This document shows positions 31,978 through 42,100 of a DNA stretch of 64,000 nt, piece by piece. The notes under the pieces are model-generated. The model was not told where the DNA came from. It made no database searches and saw only the letters and a program-made list of their open reading frames with translations. Position 1 is the first letter of the stretch, and each line of letters begins with the position of its first letter. The translations under genes were made by a program, and so were the position numbers. The DNA is taken from NCBI GenBank assembly GCA_039105265.1, contig JAPFFF010000039.1:62001-126000 (forward strand), read 5' to 3'. The stretch comes from Tritrichomonas musculus. Its lineage: Eukaryota; Parabasalia; Tritrichomonadida; Tritrichomonadidae.

Positions 31978-33126
31978 TTAAGACCAATCACCATATTCAA
32001 AGTTGTTAAAGTTATTATTACAGCAGCAACAGCAGGAAGAAGAGCAACAGCCTCCAGTTCCTTGATTTGCATTTGATCCATTTTGATCATCTTTTTTAGT
32101 ATCAAGGACAGTCTGAATAAACGTCTTTTCTTCGGGCTTAGGAGGAACTTCACTTCCAGTATCTCTTCCAAATTCAAAATATTGACCATATCTCGACTTT
32201 TTCAGAGTTTCAGCAAGCAAGCTTCCAACGAACACTTTTTCACTTTTTCTGAACTTATGAAACAGGTCAAATTCAAGCTCATCATCACAATGGTCAATTC
32301 CACCCAAATATTTGACCCAATCGCCATTCCATTGATTTTCCACTTTTTCAATAGAGGCCATTTTGAACGCACTGAAAGTTACTGAGAAAAAGTTGACCGC
32401 AGGATCGATGATATCGGCAGGAACACCTGGTGTTGGGACGTATCTAGCTTCAACAGCATAAATGTGAGAAAATCCTGCCTTTTTCATAACATTAACAAAG
32501 GTATCGAGATCAATTGCATTACCCATGCATTCGCCAACAAGCATCTTGTTTTCTCTAGCTTTTTGGCCGACTGGAATGTTGGTAAAAATGTCGGAAATAT
32601 GGACTTCTCCTCCGTCTTTTAGAACTCGGAATATTTCTTTGAAAACACGTTCCTTGTCGTTTGAAAGATTAATGACACAGTTTGATATAACAATATCAAC
32701 CGAATTATCGTTGATTCCAACTGATTTAAGGTCTTCAATCATACCTTTCTTGAATTCAACTGACGATGAATCTGGAAATGTTTGATGATGATAAGATATT
32801 GATCGATTGGCAACTTCTAATTGTTCATCTGTCATGTCTACACCGATAACATGCCCTTTTTTGCCTGAAAGAACTGCGGCTAGAAAACAATCTCGTCCTG
32901 TACCTGAGCCAAGATCTATAATTACTCTCCCTTCAAGCGCATCTGGAATTGGTGAACCACATCCGTAATATTTGTCTAGAACTTCAGGCGAAATTTTGGA
33001 GAGAATTTCTCTATGCCAAACATGCTTGGTTCCCGAAGAGACACAGCATGAAAATTTCAGATCGCTTGTATGCTGGATTTCTTTACCGTAATAATTGGAT
33101 ATATCTTGATGATATTCGTCAGTCAT
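31978..33126 (-). CDS. Arsenite S-adenosylmethionine methyltransferase (AS3MT/ArsM)
   Basis: 382 residues; a soluble enzyme that methylates trivalent arsenic using SAM, a detoxification step. The SAM-binding motif is DLGSGTGRDC (71-80). Four Cys correspond to the catalytic set of human AS3MT (32, 61, 156, 206): Cys27 or 28, Cys56 in YYGCG, Cys150 in ISNCVINL and Cys200 in GECMGNAI; the spacing agrees within a residue or so. The C-terminus carries a Cys-dense tail (GGCCSSSCCCCC, ~355-370) then an Asn/Phe-rich end, like the CC-ended tails of bacterial and algal ArsM but longer. The gene is less AT-rich than its neighbours, possibly from high expression or lateral transfer (the family is patchy in protists). 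It stands alone between convergent LRR genes. Confidence 0.95.
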   Translation of the reverse strand: MTDEYHQDISNYYGKEIQHTSDLKFSCCVSSGTKHVWHREILSKISPEVLDKYYGCGSPIPDALEGRVIIDLGSGTGRDCFLAAVLSGKKGHVIGVDMTDEQLEVANRSISYHHQTFPDSSSVEFKKGMIEDLKSVGINDNSVDIVISNCVINLSNDKERVFKEIFRVLKDGGEVHISDIFTNIPVGQKARENKMLVGECMGNAIDLDTFVNVMKKAGFSHIYAVEARYVPTPGVPADIIDPAVNFFSVTFSAFKMASIEKVENQWNGDWVKYLGGIDHCDDELEFDLFHKFRKSEKVFVGSLLAETLKKSRYGQYFEFGRDTGSEVPPKPEEKTFIQTVLDTKKDDQNGSNANQGTGGCCSSSCCCCCNNNFNNFEYGDWS

Positions 33127-33901
33127 TACAGTAGTATTTGATTAGATAACAAAATGTATCGAAAATTCTATATGCATTTAATTCTTTAAAACATATATAT
33201 TTTGGAATATATTTTACATTTTATCTATTAAAACATTTTTTTATATTATATTAATTATTATTATTTATATAAAATCAGTTTGAAATATTCGATATTAGTT
33301 AAAATCCTTTAAAACTCATATTTTCTCAAAAAATAAAAACAATACAATAAAAAAATATTTTTATATTGATCATATTTAAGTAATGATAGAAAATATTTTT
33401 ATAAATATCATAATAAAATATTATTAGACTAATTTTTTCATTTAAAAGCATTTATTTGATTAATAATAATATTCGATATCATATCCCAGACATGAGATAG
33501 GAAACCATTGAGAGTAATATTTTCTGTTATAAATATTGTAATTTTGCTCTTAAATTAAATGAAAACCAATTTGAACACATTTTTATAAGAATCTTGGTAA
33601 AATACAATTAAAAGTAGCAATATTTTAATATTGATTTTATTTATTGACATGTAAGATATTTATTTCATTTGTTTTTGTTCTTATTTATGTTTTAAAATTT
33701 AGATATTATAATTTTTTCAAATGAAAAAATAATTAATTATATTCACAAAATTGTAATGAATAAAAAAGATAATCAATTCAAAATAAAAAAATAATTATAT
33801 TTTGAATAATTATATTTTTCAAATAAATCTATCAAAAATTGAATATATGATTCAAAATCAAAATGAGGAAAATAATATCATTTTTCTTTTCTCATCAATA
33901 A
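33127..33901. other. AT-rich divergent intergenic region
   Basis: 5' flanks of the methyltransferase and the small C2-like gene. I see nothing else that can be supported. Confidence 0.55.
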
Positions 33902-34429
33902 ATGTTGAACTTAAGCATCCAATTACAATCAATCAATCTCTCAAAAGATATCATCAGTGACATTGATAGAATTCGTGTAAGCATTACTACACTTCCTGAT
34001 CAACAAAAACAAGCACAATCAATGGACGTTTATGAAATGAATTCTATACAACCAACATTCAAAATTCAAGTAAATGATAAAACAGAAAAAATTGTTATTG
34101 TATTCCGTAAGAAAGGCATCTTCGGATCTGACCATATCATTGCATCAACTGTCATTAAAACACAAGATATTCATATATTCAAAGAATTAATAAGTAGTGA
34201 ACATCAAAAAATAACAATCTTTGAACCAATTCAAAATAAAAATAACAATAAATCAATTCCAAATAAGAATCGACGAATTGTTGGAACAATGGAAGTTGAA
34301 TTCACATTAACAGAAGAATTCAGACATCAGAAATGCAATACATGTGCTTTTTCACAAATTGATCCCTTAATGTATAATCAATCCAAAGGATTAAAAAATT
34401 TCGTTTTTCAAGACCCAATTTTAAATTAA
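33902..34429 (+). CDS. Small conserved-looking protein, possibly C2-like
   Basis: 175 residues. An alternating beta-strand pattern (LNLSIQLQSINLSKD; TFKIQVNDKTEKIVIVF; GTMEVEFTL) resembles the C2-like beta-sandwich proteins common in trichomonads, but calcium-binding Asp loops are not clear. A Cys pair (KCNTCAF) lies near residue 150. No membrane segment. Codon use and uninterrupted frame support a real gene; the function is unknown. Confidence 0.6.
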   Translation: MLNLSIQLQSINLSKDIISDIDRIRVSITTLPDQQKQAQSMDVYEMNSIQPTFKIQVNDKTEKIVIVFRKKGIFGSDHIIASTVIKTQDIHIFKELISSEHQKITIFEPIQNKNNNKSIPNKNRRIVGTMEVEFTLTEEFRHQKCNTCAFSQIDPLMYNQSKGLKNFVFQDPILN

Positions 34430-34994
34430 ATTTGATTTTGTTCTCATATATTAATAAATTATAAATTTGCTTCAAATTATATTTCTAAATTATATTTATA
34501 AGCTGCAACCTTTAAATTATCTATTATTGAATCATTATCTTGTAAAATGGTTAATTTGATTAATTATATAAATAATCGAGTAAAATTTCCAAACTTCCAT
34601 AAAATATTCTAAAAATTCGATTTTAGCACAATAAAATTACATTGAAAAAATGAGAGAATAAACAGTGAGAATGAACATCTTATGTTGATCCAATGTCTTT
34701 CATTTTTATACAAAATTTTTTCCGAAGTCGACATATCCTCTGGCGGGCGTCTAGCTCTAGACTCTGTTAAAATTTGCTTATAATATTGAATCCAATGGAG
34801 CCGACAGCATTGTTGATCTTCAATACATTCATTCATTCATCAACAGTTGAATCCAAAAAATTTAAATAAAATAATTGAAAAAACGAAAAAATGGTTATTT
34901 TTATTGAGAAACCGCTCAAAAATTCTGAAATTTGAATCCTCCTTTGAGTTCACAATTTGTTTCCTTTTTATAAATAAACTTTTTCTTAGTTACA
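34430..34994. other. Intergenic region before tRNA-Asp
   Basis: AT-rich, with a short GC-richer patch at about 34728-34770 (TCTGGCGGGCGTCTAGCTC). The 75-codon minus-strand frame over it (34609-34836) has no recognisable product and I do not call it. Confidence 0.5.
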
Positions 34995-35064
34995 TCGCTG
35001 GTAGTGTAATGGTATCATGTAGGATTGTCGTTCCTGTGACCCGGGTCCGATTCCCGGCCAGCGA
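34995..35064 (+). tRNA. tRNA-Asp (GTC)
   Basis: The 7-bp acceptor stem TCGCTGG/CCAGCGA closes a cloverleaf: a short D arm, anticodon stem TAGGA/TCCTG around loop TTGTCGT (anticodon GTC), a 4-nt variable loop and T arm CCGGG-TCCGATT-CCCGG. There is no intron and no encoded CCA. It is followed by a discriminator G and a run of seven or more T from 35066, a Pol III terminator. Confidence 0.95.
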
Positions 35065-35075
35065 GTTTTTTTTTC
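35065..35075 (+). terminator. Pol III T-run terminator of tRNA-Asp
   Basis: A run of T starts one base after the tRNA 3' end, the usual RNA polymerase III stop. Confidence 0.8.
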
Positions 35076-35163
35076 TCTATTTTATTAAATTAAAAGTATC
35101 TTTTTTATTTGATAAAAAGCAAAAAAACTTTTAACCATAATAAATTAATCATTTTTTAAACAA

Positions 35164-36951
35164 TTAAAATAAATCAATTGAGACATTTTGACCAATACCA
35201 ATATTCTTATAGTTGATTGAAGAAGGAATTGCTATTCTTTTAAGTGAAAAGCATTTTTCAAATGCATTAGCATTAATTGCAGTTACTGAAAATGGAATTT
35301 CAATTTCTACCAATGATGAGCATCTTTTGAATGCTTCTTCATCGATTGTCCTTACCAAAGAAGGGATGATTATTTCTGGCAATGATGAACACCCACAAAA
35401 AGCATTCTTTCCAATGTAAGTTAAATACGGAGGCAGTGTAATTGATACCAATGATGAACACTCACTGAAGGCGTAATTTTCTATTGAAGTTACTGAATCT
35501 GGGATTGAAATCTCTTTCAACGATGAACAGCGATAAAAAGAAAATGGCTGTAAATAAACAATTGAAGCGTGAAGAGATACTTTCTCTAAAGAATAACAGC
35601 CGAAAAAAGCAGAATTCCCCATTTTTAGGAGTGATGAAGGAATTGTTATTTCTTTTAATGAATGACATCCACTAAAAGCGTTTTCTTTAATATTAATTAC
35701 TGATGGAATCGATATTTGCTTTATTGACGAACAGTTACGAAATGCATCAGAATCAATATATTTAATTTTTTCAGTTGACATTATTTCTTCTAATGATGAA
35801 CAATCTCTGAAAGCTCCATCTCCAATATGTGTCACTGATGGAAGTGAAATTTTCTTCAACGATGAACACTCAAGAAAAGCATTGCATCCAATTGATGTTA
35901 CAATTAAAGGCATTTCAATTTCTGAAAGCGATGAGCATTTGTAAAAAGAATCGGACTCAATCGTTTTAATTAATGGAGACATTATTATTTTCTTCAATGA
36001 AGAACATTCCTTCAAAATTGACATCCCAATTGATATTATACCAAAATTCAGTGTGATTTGTGTTAACGAAGTACATTCTTTAAAAGCTTCATAATTAATT
36101 AAATTAATAAGTGGTGGAATTGTGATCTCTTTTAATGAGCTACAACGTGCAAACGCTCTTTCTCTGATTTTATTTGATGAAGAAATATTCGAAATTTCTT
36201 CTGAAAATGATAACCTTTCATTATCATGATTGTTATTAAAAAATTGTATCTGAGATAATGACGAACATCCAAAGAACGATTCATAACCAATATAAGTTAT
36301 GGTTGATGGAATTGATATATTGGTAAGTGAAATGCATTTATAAAAAGCCAAATTACCAATTGATTCAACAGATGATGGAATTTCTATTGATTTTAAAGAT
36401 TCACAATTTTTAAATGCATTCTCATCTATTAAAACCAATTTGGAAGGAAGTATCACTTTCTTAAGTGATGTGCAATTGCTGAATGCATAACTATTTATTG
36501 AAACCACAGAAGATGGAATTTCTATCTGTTCTAATGACGAACAATTGTAGAAAGCAAATGTACCAATAGATTTAACTGATGGAGGAATATCTATTTGTTT
36601 TAAAGATAAACATCCTGAAAATGCTTGATCATAAATATTTAATATTGACATTGGCTGTTTAAATGATATTTTTGATAATGAACGACAGTTATGGAAAGTC
36701 GAATCATCAATTAAAACCAACGAGCCTTCAATTGATATACTTTTAAGTGATACACAATTTCTAAAAGCTTTGCTTTTTATCGTTGATACTGAAGATGGAA
36801 TCACCAATTGTTTAAGTGATGTACAATCACAAAATGCTCCAGATCCAATTGTTATAACTGAAGAAGGAATATTAATTTCAAATAATAGCGAACAATACTC
36901 AAATGACGAAAAACCAATTGATTTCACAGATTCTGGTATTGATACTTTCAT
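35164..36951 (-). CDS. BspA-like leucine-rich-repeat protein (locus 2, 3' part)
   Basis: 595 residues of about 25 BspA-type 23-residue repeats (CSSLxxIxIPSSVxxIxxxAFxxC); no signal peptide or membrane helix. The ATG at 36951 (MKVSIPES) lies inside an LRR. The frame stays open upstream to about 37130 and encodes an ankyrin-like stretch (LFQHAVYRNSQDIINYF) and a further LRR (SLMKVSIPES), so the ORF begins too late. Directly upstream on the same strand is a DUF3447 gene that ends mid-repeat. Same family and probable surface role as the other LRR genes here. Confidence 0.88.
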   Translation of the reverse strand: MKVSIPESVKSIGFSSFEYCSLLFEINIPSSVITIGSGAFCDCTSLKQLVIPSSVSTIKSKAFRNCVSLKSISIEGSLVLIDDSTFHNCRSLSKISFKQPMSILNIYDQAFSGCLSLKQIDIPPSVKSIGTFAFYNCSSLEQIEIPSSVVSINSYAFSNCTSLKKVILPSKLVLIDENAFKNCESLKSIEIPSSVESIGNLAFYKCISLTNISIPSTITYIGYESFFGCSSLSQIQFFNNNHDNERLSFSEEISNISSSNKIRERAFARCSSLKEITIPPLINLINYEAFKECTSLTQITLNFGIISIGMSILKECSSLKKIIMSPLIKTIESDSFYKCSSLSEIEMPLIVTSIGCNAFLECSSLKKISLPSVTHIGDGAFRDCSSLEEIMSTEKIKYIDSDAFRNCSSIKQISIPSVINIKENAFSGCHSLKEITIPSSLLKMGNSAFFGCYSLEKVSLHASIVYLQPFSFYRCSSLKEISIPDSVTSIENYAFSECSSLVSITLPPYLTYIGKNAFCGCSSLPEIIIPSLVRTIDEEAFKRCSSLVEIEIPFSVTAINANAFEKCFSLKRIAIPSSINYKNIGIGQNVSIDLF

Positions 36952-37210
36952 TAGGGAAGTACATCTATTAAACTGTTCATCTTGAATTGATGTTGAAGAT
37001 GATGGAATTGAAATCTCACTTATCTTATTATTATTTTCAAATAGAACTTGGTCAAAGTTAATCTCACATTTTGATTGAAAGTAATTAATAATGTCTTGAC
37101 TGTTTCTATATACAGCATGTTGAAAAAGAGATATATAAAAAAATATGATTAAACTCCATTTGAATATAAATAAATTTATGGAATTTGATTCAAATTAAAT
37201 ATTCAAAATT
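36952..37210 (-). other. Ankyrin/LRR junction of locus 2
   Basis: On the minus strand the ankyrin-type reading resumes at about 37130 and continues in frame into the LRR gene. The ~80 bp between it and the DUF3447 stop at 37211 are AT-rich with no recognisable splice consensus. Confidence 0.6.
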
Positions 37211-38473
37211 TCATAAATCAAAGTGTTTTGATTGTTTGATGAAAAAAATTGCTTGTTTAATTAGTTTTTCTTTAATGTTAATTTTATTTTCCTGTATAAA
37301 AAGTTTTACAAGTAATGTGTAACCAAATGAGCAATAGTATTTTAAGAAAATGTTAGAATCTGAAATATTTGGAATGTATTCATAATTATGATAACGAATA
37401 CATATCTTCAAAAATTTTTTAACTATATGATCTTTCTTGTCGTTTTCATCTTGTTTTACAAAGATACTCTTTAACTTTGTTAAAAAATTATTATTTTGCG
37501 CTTTTTTCATGTTATATTCATTTTCATAATTATTGATATCGTCTGAAATTTTTTCTTCAATCAGATTGTCTAAAACATAATTTACAATCTCATTATGGTG
37601 ACATTTAATTGATTCTTCAAAGAAATTAAAATAATTATCGTTGTCATATATAATATGATTTTCTTCAAGATAATGGATAATTTCTGCATTACGACTATGG
37701 ATCGCATAATTACACAAACATGGATTTAAATATGCATTATTTATCCTCAAAAAATTGAAAATTTGGATAGATCCAAAGAATGATGCATATTCAATTAATG
37801 TTATTGGCATATTTTTTATTAAAAGTGGATTTGTTTCATAAATGGACTCTTTAATATTTGAATTGACTGAAATATTTTGTTGATTAACAAAAGTAATAAA
37901 TTCTTGAACCAAATCTTCTCGTATTAAATAACAAAGATAATCATCATTTTCACCAATTTGTCTTTTTTCTTCTATTATATCGGGATCTTCATCACCAATT
38001 TGTTTTTTAATTTCTTCTCTTTCATCATCTGATAGAAATTCTTCAATAAAATTGAAAAAATAATAATTATAATCATTATTCTTTTTCTTTATAAAGTTAC
38101 AAATGTTTTCATCAACTATGATAAATTCCTTTTGAAATAAAAAAAGAAGTATTCTTTTGTTGTTTTTGAAAATTTGAAACAGCTCAATATTTGAAAATGT
38201 TTGTTTAGTTTCGTTTTCATAAAAGGTCAAAATTTTTTCAATTTTTTCAAAAAATCCGTGGTTTCGATGGTGATGTTTTGATATTTTATTGATTAATAAA
38301 AGAATTTCATGCCATTCATCACGATTTTTGAATGATTCTCTTGACTTTATTGAATCAATTATTCTTTGAAAATTCTCATCATCATTATCTTCTTCTTCTT
38401 CTTCACCATCAATAAAGTCTATCACCAAATTATGAATATTCTTCATATGGTCTAAATACTGTTGAATGCTCAT
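37211..38473 (-). CDS. DUF3447/ankyrin-repeat protein (locus 2, 5' part)
   Basis: 420 residues, same architecture as the other two DUF3447 genes here: a helical N-terminus with an acidic patch (~20-32), the NHxH-type motif near residue 70 (HHRNHGFFEKIEKIL), then ankyrin-like units at ~210-310 (LIEYASFFGSIQIFNFLR; YAIHSRNAEIIHYL; ESIKCHHNEIVNYV). It ends just after LVKLFIQENKININ-type sequence, again in mid-repeat. The start is the first ATG. It diverges from the kinase-Sel1 gene across a ~690-bp region that also holds tRNA-Thr and a 21-bp repeat array. Confidence 0.85.
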   Translation of the reverse strand: MSIQQYLDHMKNIHNLVIDFIDGEEEEEDNDDENFQRIIDSIKSRESFKNRDEWHEILLLINKISKHHHRNHGFFEKIEKILTFYENETKQTFSNIELFQIFKNNKRILLFLFQKEFIIVDENICNFIKKKNNDYNYYFFNFIEEFLSDDEREEIKKQIGDEDPDIIEEKRQIGENDDYLCYLIREDLVQEFITFVNQQNISVNSNIKESIYETNPLLIKNMPITLIEYASFFGSIQIFNFLRINNAYLNPCLCNYAIHSRNAEIIHYLEENHIIYDNDNYFNFFEESIKCHHNEIVNYVLDNLIEEKISDDINNYENEYNMKKAQNNNFLTKLKSIFVKQDENDKKDHIVKKFLKICIRYHNYEYIPNISDSNIFLKYYCSFGYTLLVKLFIQENKINIKEKLIKQAIFFIKQSKHFDL

Positions 38474-38849
38474 TTTATATAAAAAAATTTAGAGGTGGAA
38501 AACTTTTGGAAAAAAAAAAAAAAATCTGCCACTTTTAAATCTTGAAAGTTCAATACAATTTGTATGATACTCAAAAAAGAGTCAATATCTCTGTTTAACT
38601 TACATATTTGTTACAAATATTTGTAATTAATTTAAATATTTGTAATCAATTGCTTTTTAATGCTGATATTTGAATTATCAATCTCGATAATTGAATAACT
38701 TTTTGAAATCGATACATAAATATGCACTGATTTTCGAGAACGAAATCAGAGATCGAGAATTTTTTATCTCAGCTTTTGATATCAGAATTTTCAATTAAAC
38801 TTTTAAGTGAGTGCTTTATTAAAAAAAATTTTCACGAAAAAATGGTTAC
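38474..38849. other. 5' flank of the minus-strand DUF3447 gene
   Basis: AT-rich, with a 15-16-A run near 38506-38521 and AAAAGTGGCA (minus strand) just beyond it. No gene. Confidence 0.5.
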
Positions 38850-38955
38850 ACTTTCCGTTATCAAATTGGATTTTTCCGTAATCATAATGAATATTTCAGT
38901 TATCATATAGAACTTTTCCGTTATTAAAGTGGATATTTCCGTTATAATCCGAAAG
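38850..38955. repeat. 21-bp degenerate tandem repeat, five copies, with CCGTTA cores
   Basis: The core C(C/A)G of TTTCCGTTAT recurs at 38855, 38876, 38897, 38918 and 38939, an exact 21-bp period (two helical turns) although the rest of each unit varies. Reverse-strand core is ATAACGGAA, containing TAACGG, a classic Myb-binding core. It sits between divergent genes and next to tRNA-Thr. The regulatory role is an inference. Confidence 0.8.
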
Positions 38956-38990
38956 GACTTTATAAAAATAAATAATAATAATAAAAAAAT

Positions 38991-39062
38991 GCTTCTGGCG
39001 CGGATCGAACGCGCGACCTTCCGCTTACTAGGCGAACGCTATAGCCACTAAGCTACAGAAGC
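38991..39062 (-). tRNA. tRNA-Thr (AGT)
   Basis: On the minus strand: acceptor stem GCTTCTG/CAGAAGC, a D arm, anticodon stem TTCGC/GCGGA around loop CTAGTAA (anticodon AGT, A34 presumably edited to inosine) and T arm GCGCG-TTCGATC-CGCGC. 72 nt, no intron, no encoded CCA. A run of seven T follows on the minus strand (38984-38990 as A on plus). Confidence 0.95.
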
Positions 39063-39158
39063 TTGTTGCATCCAAATAAAAATTTTATATTACAATATAA
39101 ATAAAATATTTTGATTGGAAAAATCAAAAAAAATTCTTTTAAAAATTTTTTTTCCAAA

Positions 39159-42100
39159 ATGACTTCATTCAATAAAATGGAGGCTGGCTTAAATGAACTT
39201 CAAAGTTTCTCTACCCATAATCAAATCAAAATGTCGAATCCTAATTTTGATAAAATAATAAATCGTTTTTCATTTTTATTAATCAATCAAGAAAATCAGA
39301 ATGTTAAAAAAATAATTGAAGTAAAACCAGAATCTGATCTTTTAATATTTGATAAATGCATCAATAATTCAAATACCTACTTCAATTTTTGCTTTGATAA
39401 CATTTTATTTGTGATTAAACCAAATGACTTGAAAATAATTACACCATTTTTATTTAAAAATGAACATATTAAAATTTTCTCACTATCAAATGATGCAACC
39501 CAATTATTTAAAGAGAAAATTACAAAATTCAAAACAAATGATGAAGATCAGAATTCAAATGAAAATAATAGTAAAAAAGCAACAGACAGTATTTCAACAT
39601 TAGCTGATAATATTATTCACTTAAATATGACACAACAAGAAGAATTAGAATCATTTTCTCAAAATATTCAAATTAAACATAAAAATTTACAATCTCTCTG
39701 GAATAAAATTAAGCGATGTATTTTATTTTCTTTACTACAAAAAAGTCATCAAAGTTACAGCAAAAATGACAGAGTTGAATATTACGTTAATAATAAAGAT
39801 AAAAAAATCAACGAAATACGAATCTTAGCGAATGAGTACATAAGCTTAAGAAGCATTGGAACCGGTAATTCATATGCTTATTTAATTTACTATATATTAG
39901 AAGAAAAGCTATTTGTTATGAAAATATTTAGAGAAGATAAAGAAGAAGAAAAACTGTATGAAAGAGAGCACTGTAACTATCAAAAACTTTTTCACCCATT
40001 CATGCCAAGATACATTGGATATATTGAAGAAAATGGACACAAATATCTTGTAATTGAGTATATTGAAGGCGTAACGTTAAATAATATTAATAATATGAAT
40101 TTGGAAATGAAATATAAAATCAAAATAATATTTCAAATAATGATTTTCATCGAGCACCTTCATTTAAACAAATTTGTCTATCGAGATTTAAAGCCAAATA
40201 ACGTTATTTTTGATATAAATAAAACAACAATCATATTTGATTTTGATCGAATGATTGGATGTAAAGAAAATGTCTCGGATACAATAGTAACAACTCAAGA
40301 TTTTTCTCATTTATATGTAGCACCCGAAGTTGTGTCAGGCCAGCACTTTTCATATGAAGCTGATATTTATTCATTGGGCTTAGTTATTTATTTTATCTTT
40401 TTTGGAAAACCTCCTCCATTAAAGAATATTATAGATTCAGAGACTTCTGAATTTGATTTTGATAAATTCGATGATGATTTTACGATTTTTAGAAAAATAT
40501 GTGAAGACTGCACCTGTAAAATTCCTAACAAAAGACCAAGACTTTCCAATATAATCAATATTGTTTTTACTAATTTTTGGTCTAAATATTATGAGGTATT
40601 AATTGAAAATGATACTATGAAATCTATTGATAATATTCATGATAAAACTTTTTGCTCATATTGGATTTATGTCTCTGAAATTGAAAATTATTTTTGCATG
40701 TTTGAAATGGGCAGATTATATCATTTAAATATAAATAAAAAAATTCCAAAAGATATAAATAAGGCACTTCATTATTATCATTGCTCTATAAAATGTGCCT
40801 CTTCCAAAAATAATATTGGTAGTATTTGTTTGGATTGTCATGATATTAATAAAGCAATTCTTTTTTTTACATTGGCAGCTGATCAAAATTTTGTTTTATC
40901 TCAAATAAATCTTGGAAACATATATGAAAGAGGAGAAGGTATACCCAGAAACATCGATAAAGCAATTCATTATTATACACTTGCAGCAGATCAAAATAAT
41001 GATTTAGCTCAATTTAAACTTGGAGACATATATCATTATGGAAAAGGTGTACCAAAAAACATCGATAAAGCAATTCATTATTATACACTTGCAGCAGTTC
41101 AAAATAATGCAAATTCTATTTTTGCACTAGGATGTATTTATGATAGAACTGAATATGGTGTATCAAATCAAAAAAAAGCATTTAAATATTATTTTCAAGC
41201 TGCTAAATTAAATCATCCTAAGGCTCAATATAACATTGGTAATTATTATTATAATGGTGTTGTTGTTGAAAAAAATTTTTACAAAGCGTACGAATATTAT
41301 TTAATGGCTGCCAATCAAAATCATCCTTATGCACAGTGTATGTTGGGGCGTTTCTATCATGATGGATTTCATTCAACGAAAGATTTGTTAAAAGCAGTGA
41401 AATACTACAAATTAGCAGCAAATCAAAATAATAGATCAGCTCAAAATGATTTAGGCTCACTTTATCTCAATGAATTTCATGATATTGAAAAAGCAATCTA
41501 TTATTTCACACTTTCTGCAAATCTCAAAAGTCCTGAAGCTCAATGCAACCTTGGATATATTTTCTATGAAGGCAAATACACCGAAAAAAATATAAGTAAA
41601 GCGATGTATTATTTGTCTTTGGCAGCAGATCAAAACTACCCTTTGGCTCATAATACACTTGGAAATATTTATTTTAAAGGTGATGGCGTTCCATGTGATA
41701 TGAATAAAGCTGCATATTATTATAGGCTCGCATCGAATCATGGAATAGTAAACTCTCAATATACATTAGGACTGATTTTTTTGTTTGGTTTGAATGGTTC
41801 AAAGAGTATAGATAAAGCTGTTCATTATTTTACATTGGCTGCGAAAAAATATTATGTTCCAGCACTTTATATTCTTGGCAATCTTTATTTTGAAGGAAAA
41901 TTAATTGAAAGGAATGTTCAAAAAGCAATTCTTTATTATAAAGATGGCTCATCATTTAATTTCAATTATGCCAAAAATAATCTTGGTATTATTTACAAAA
42001 ATGGTTTTGAAACAACCAAAAATATTGTTTATGCGATAGAATTGTTCAATGAAGCAATTAAACAAAAAGATGATAAAATATCAATGTATAATCTGGCTAA

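Noticed and set aside
34609-34836. Minus-strand 75-codon frame upstream of tRNA-Asp
   Set aside because: No recognisable domain, no relatives seen in the window, composition shifts within the frame.
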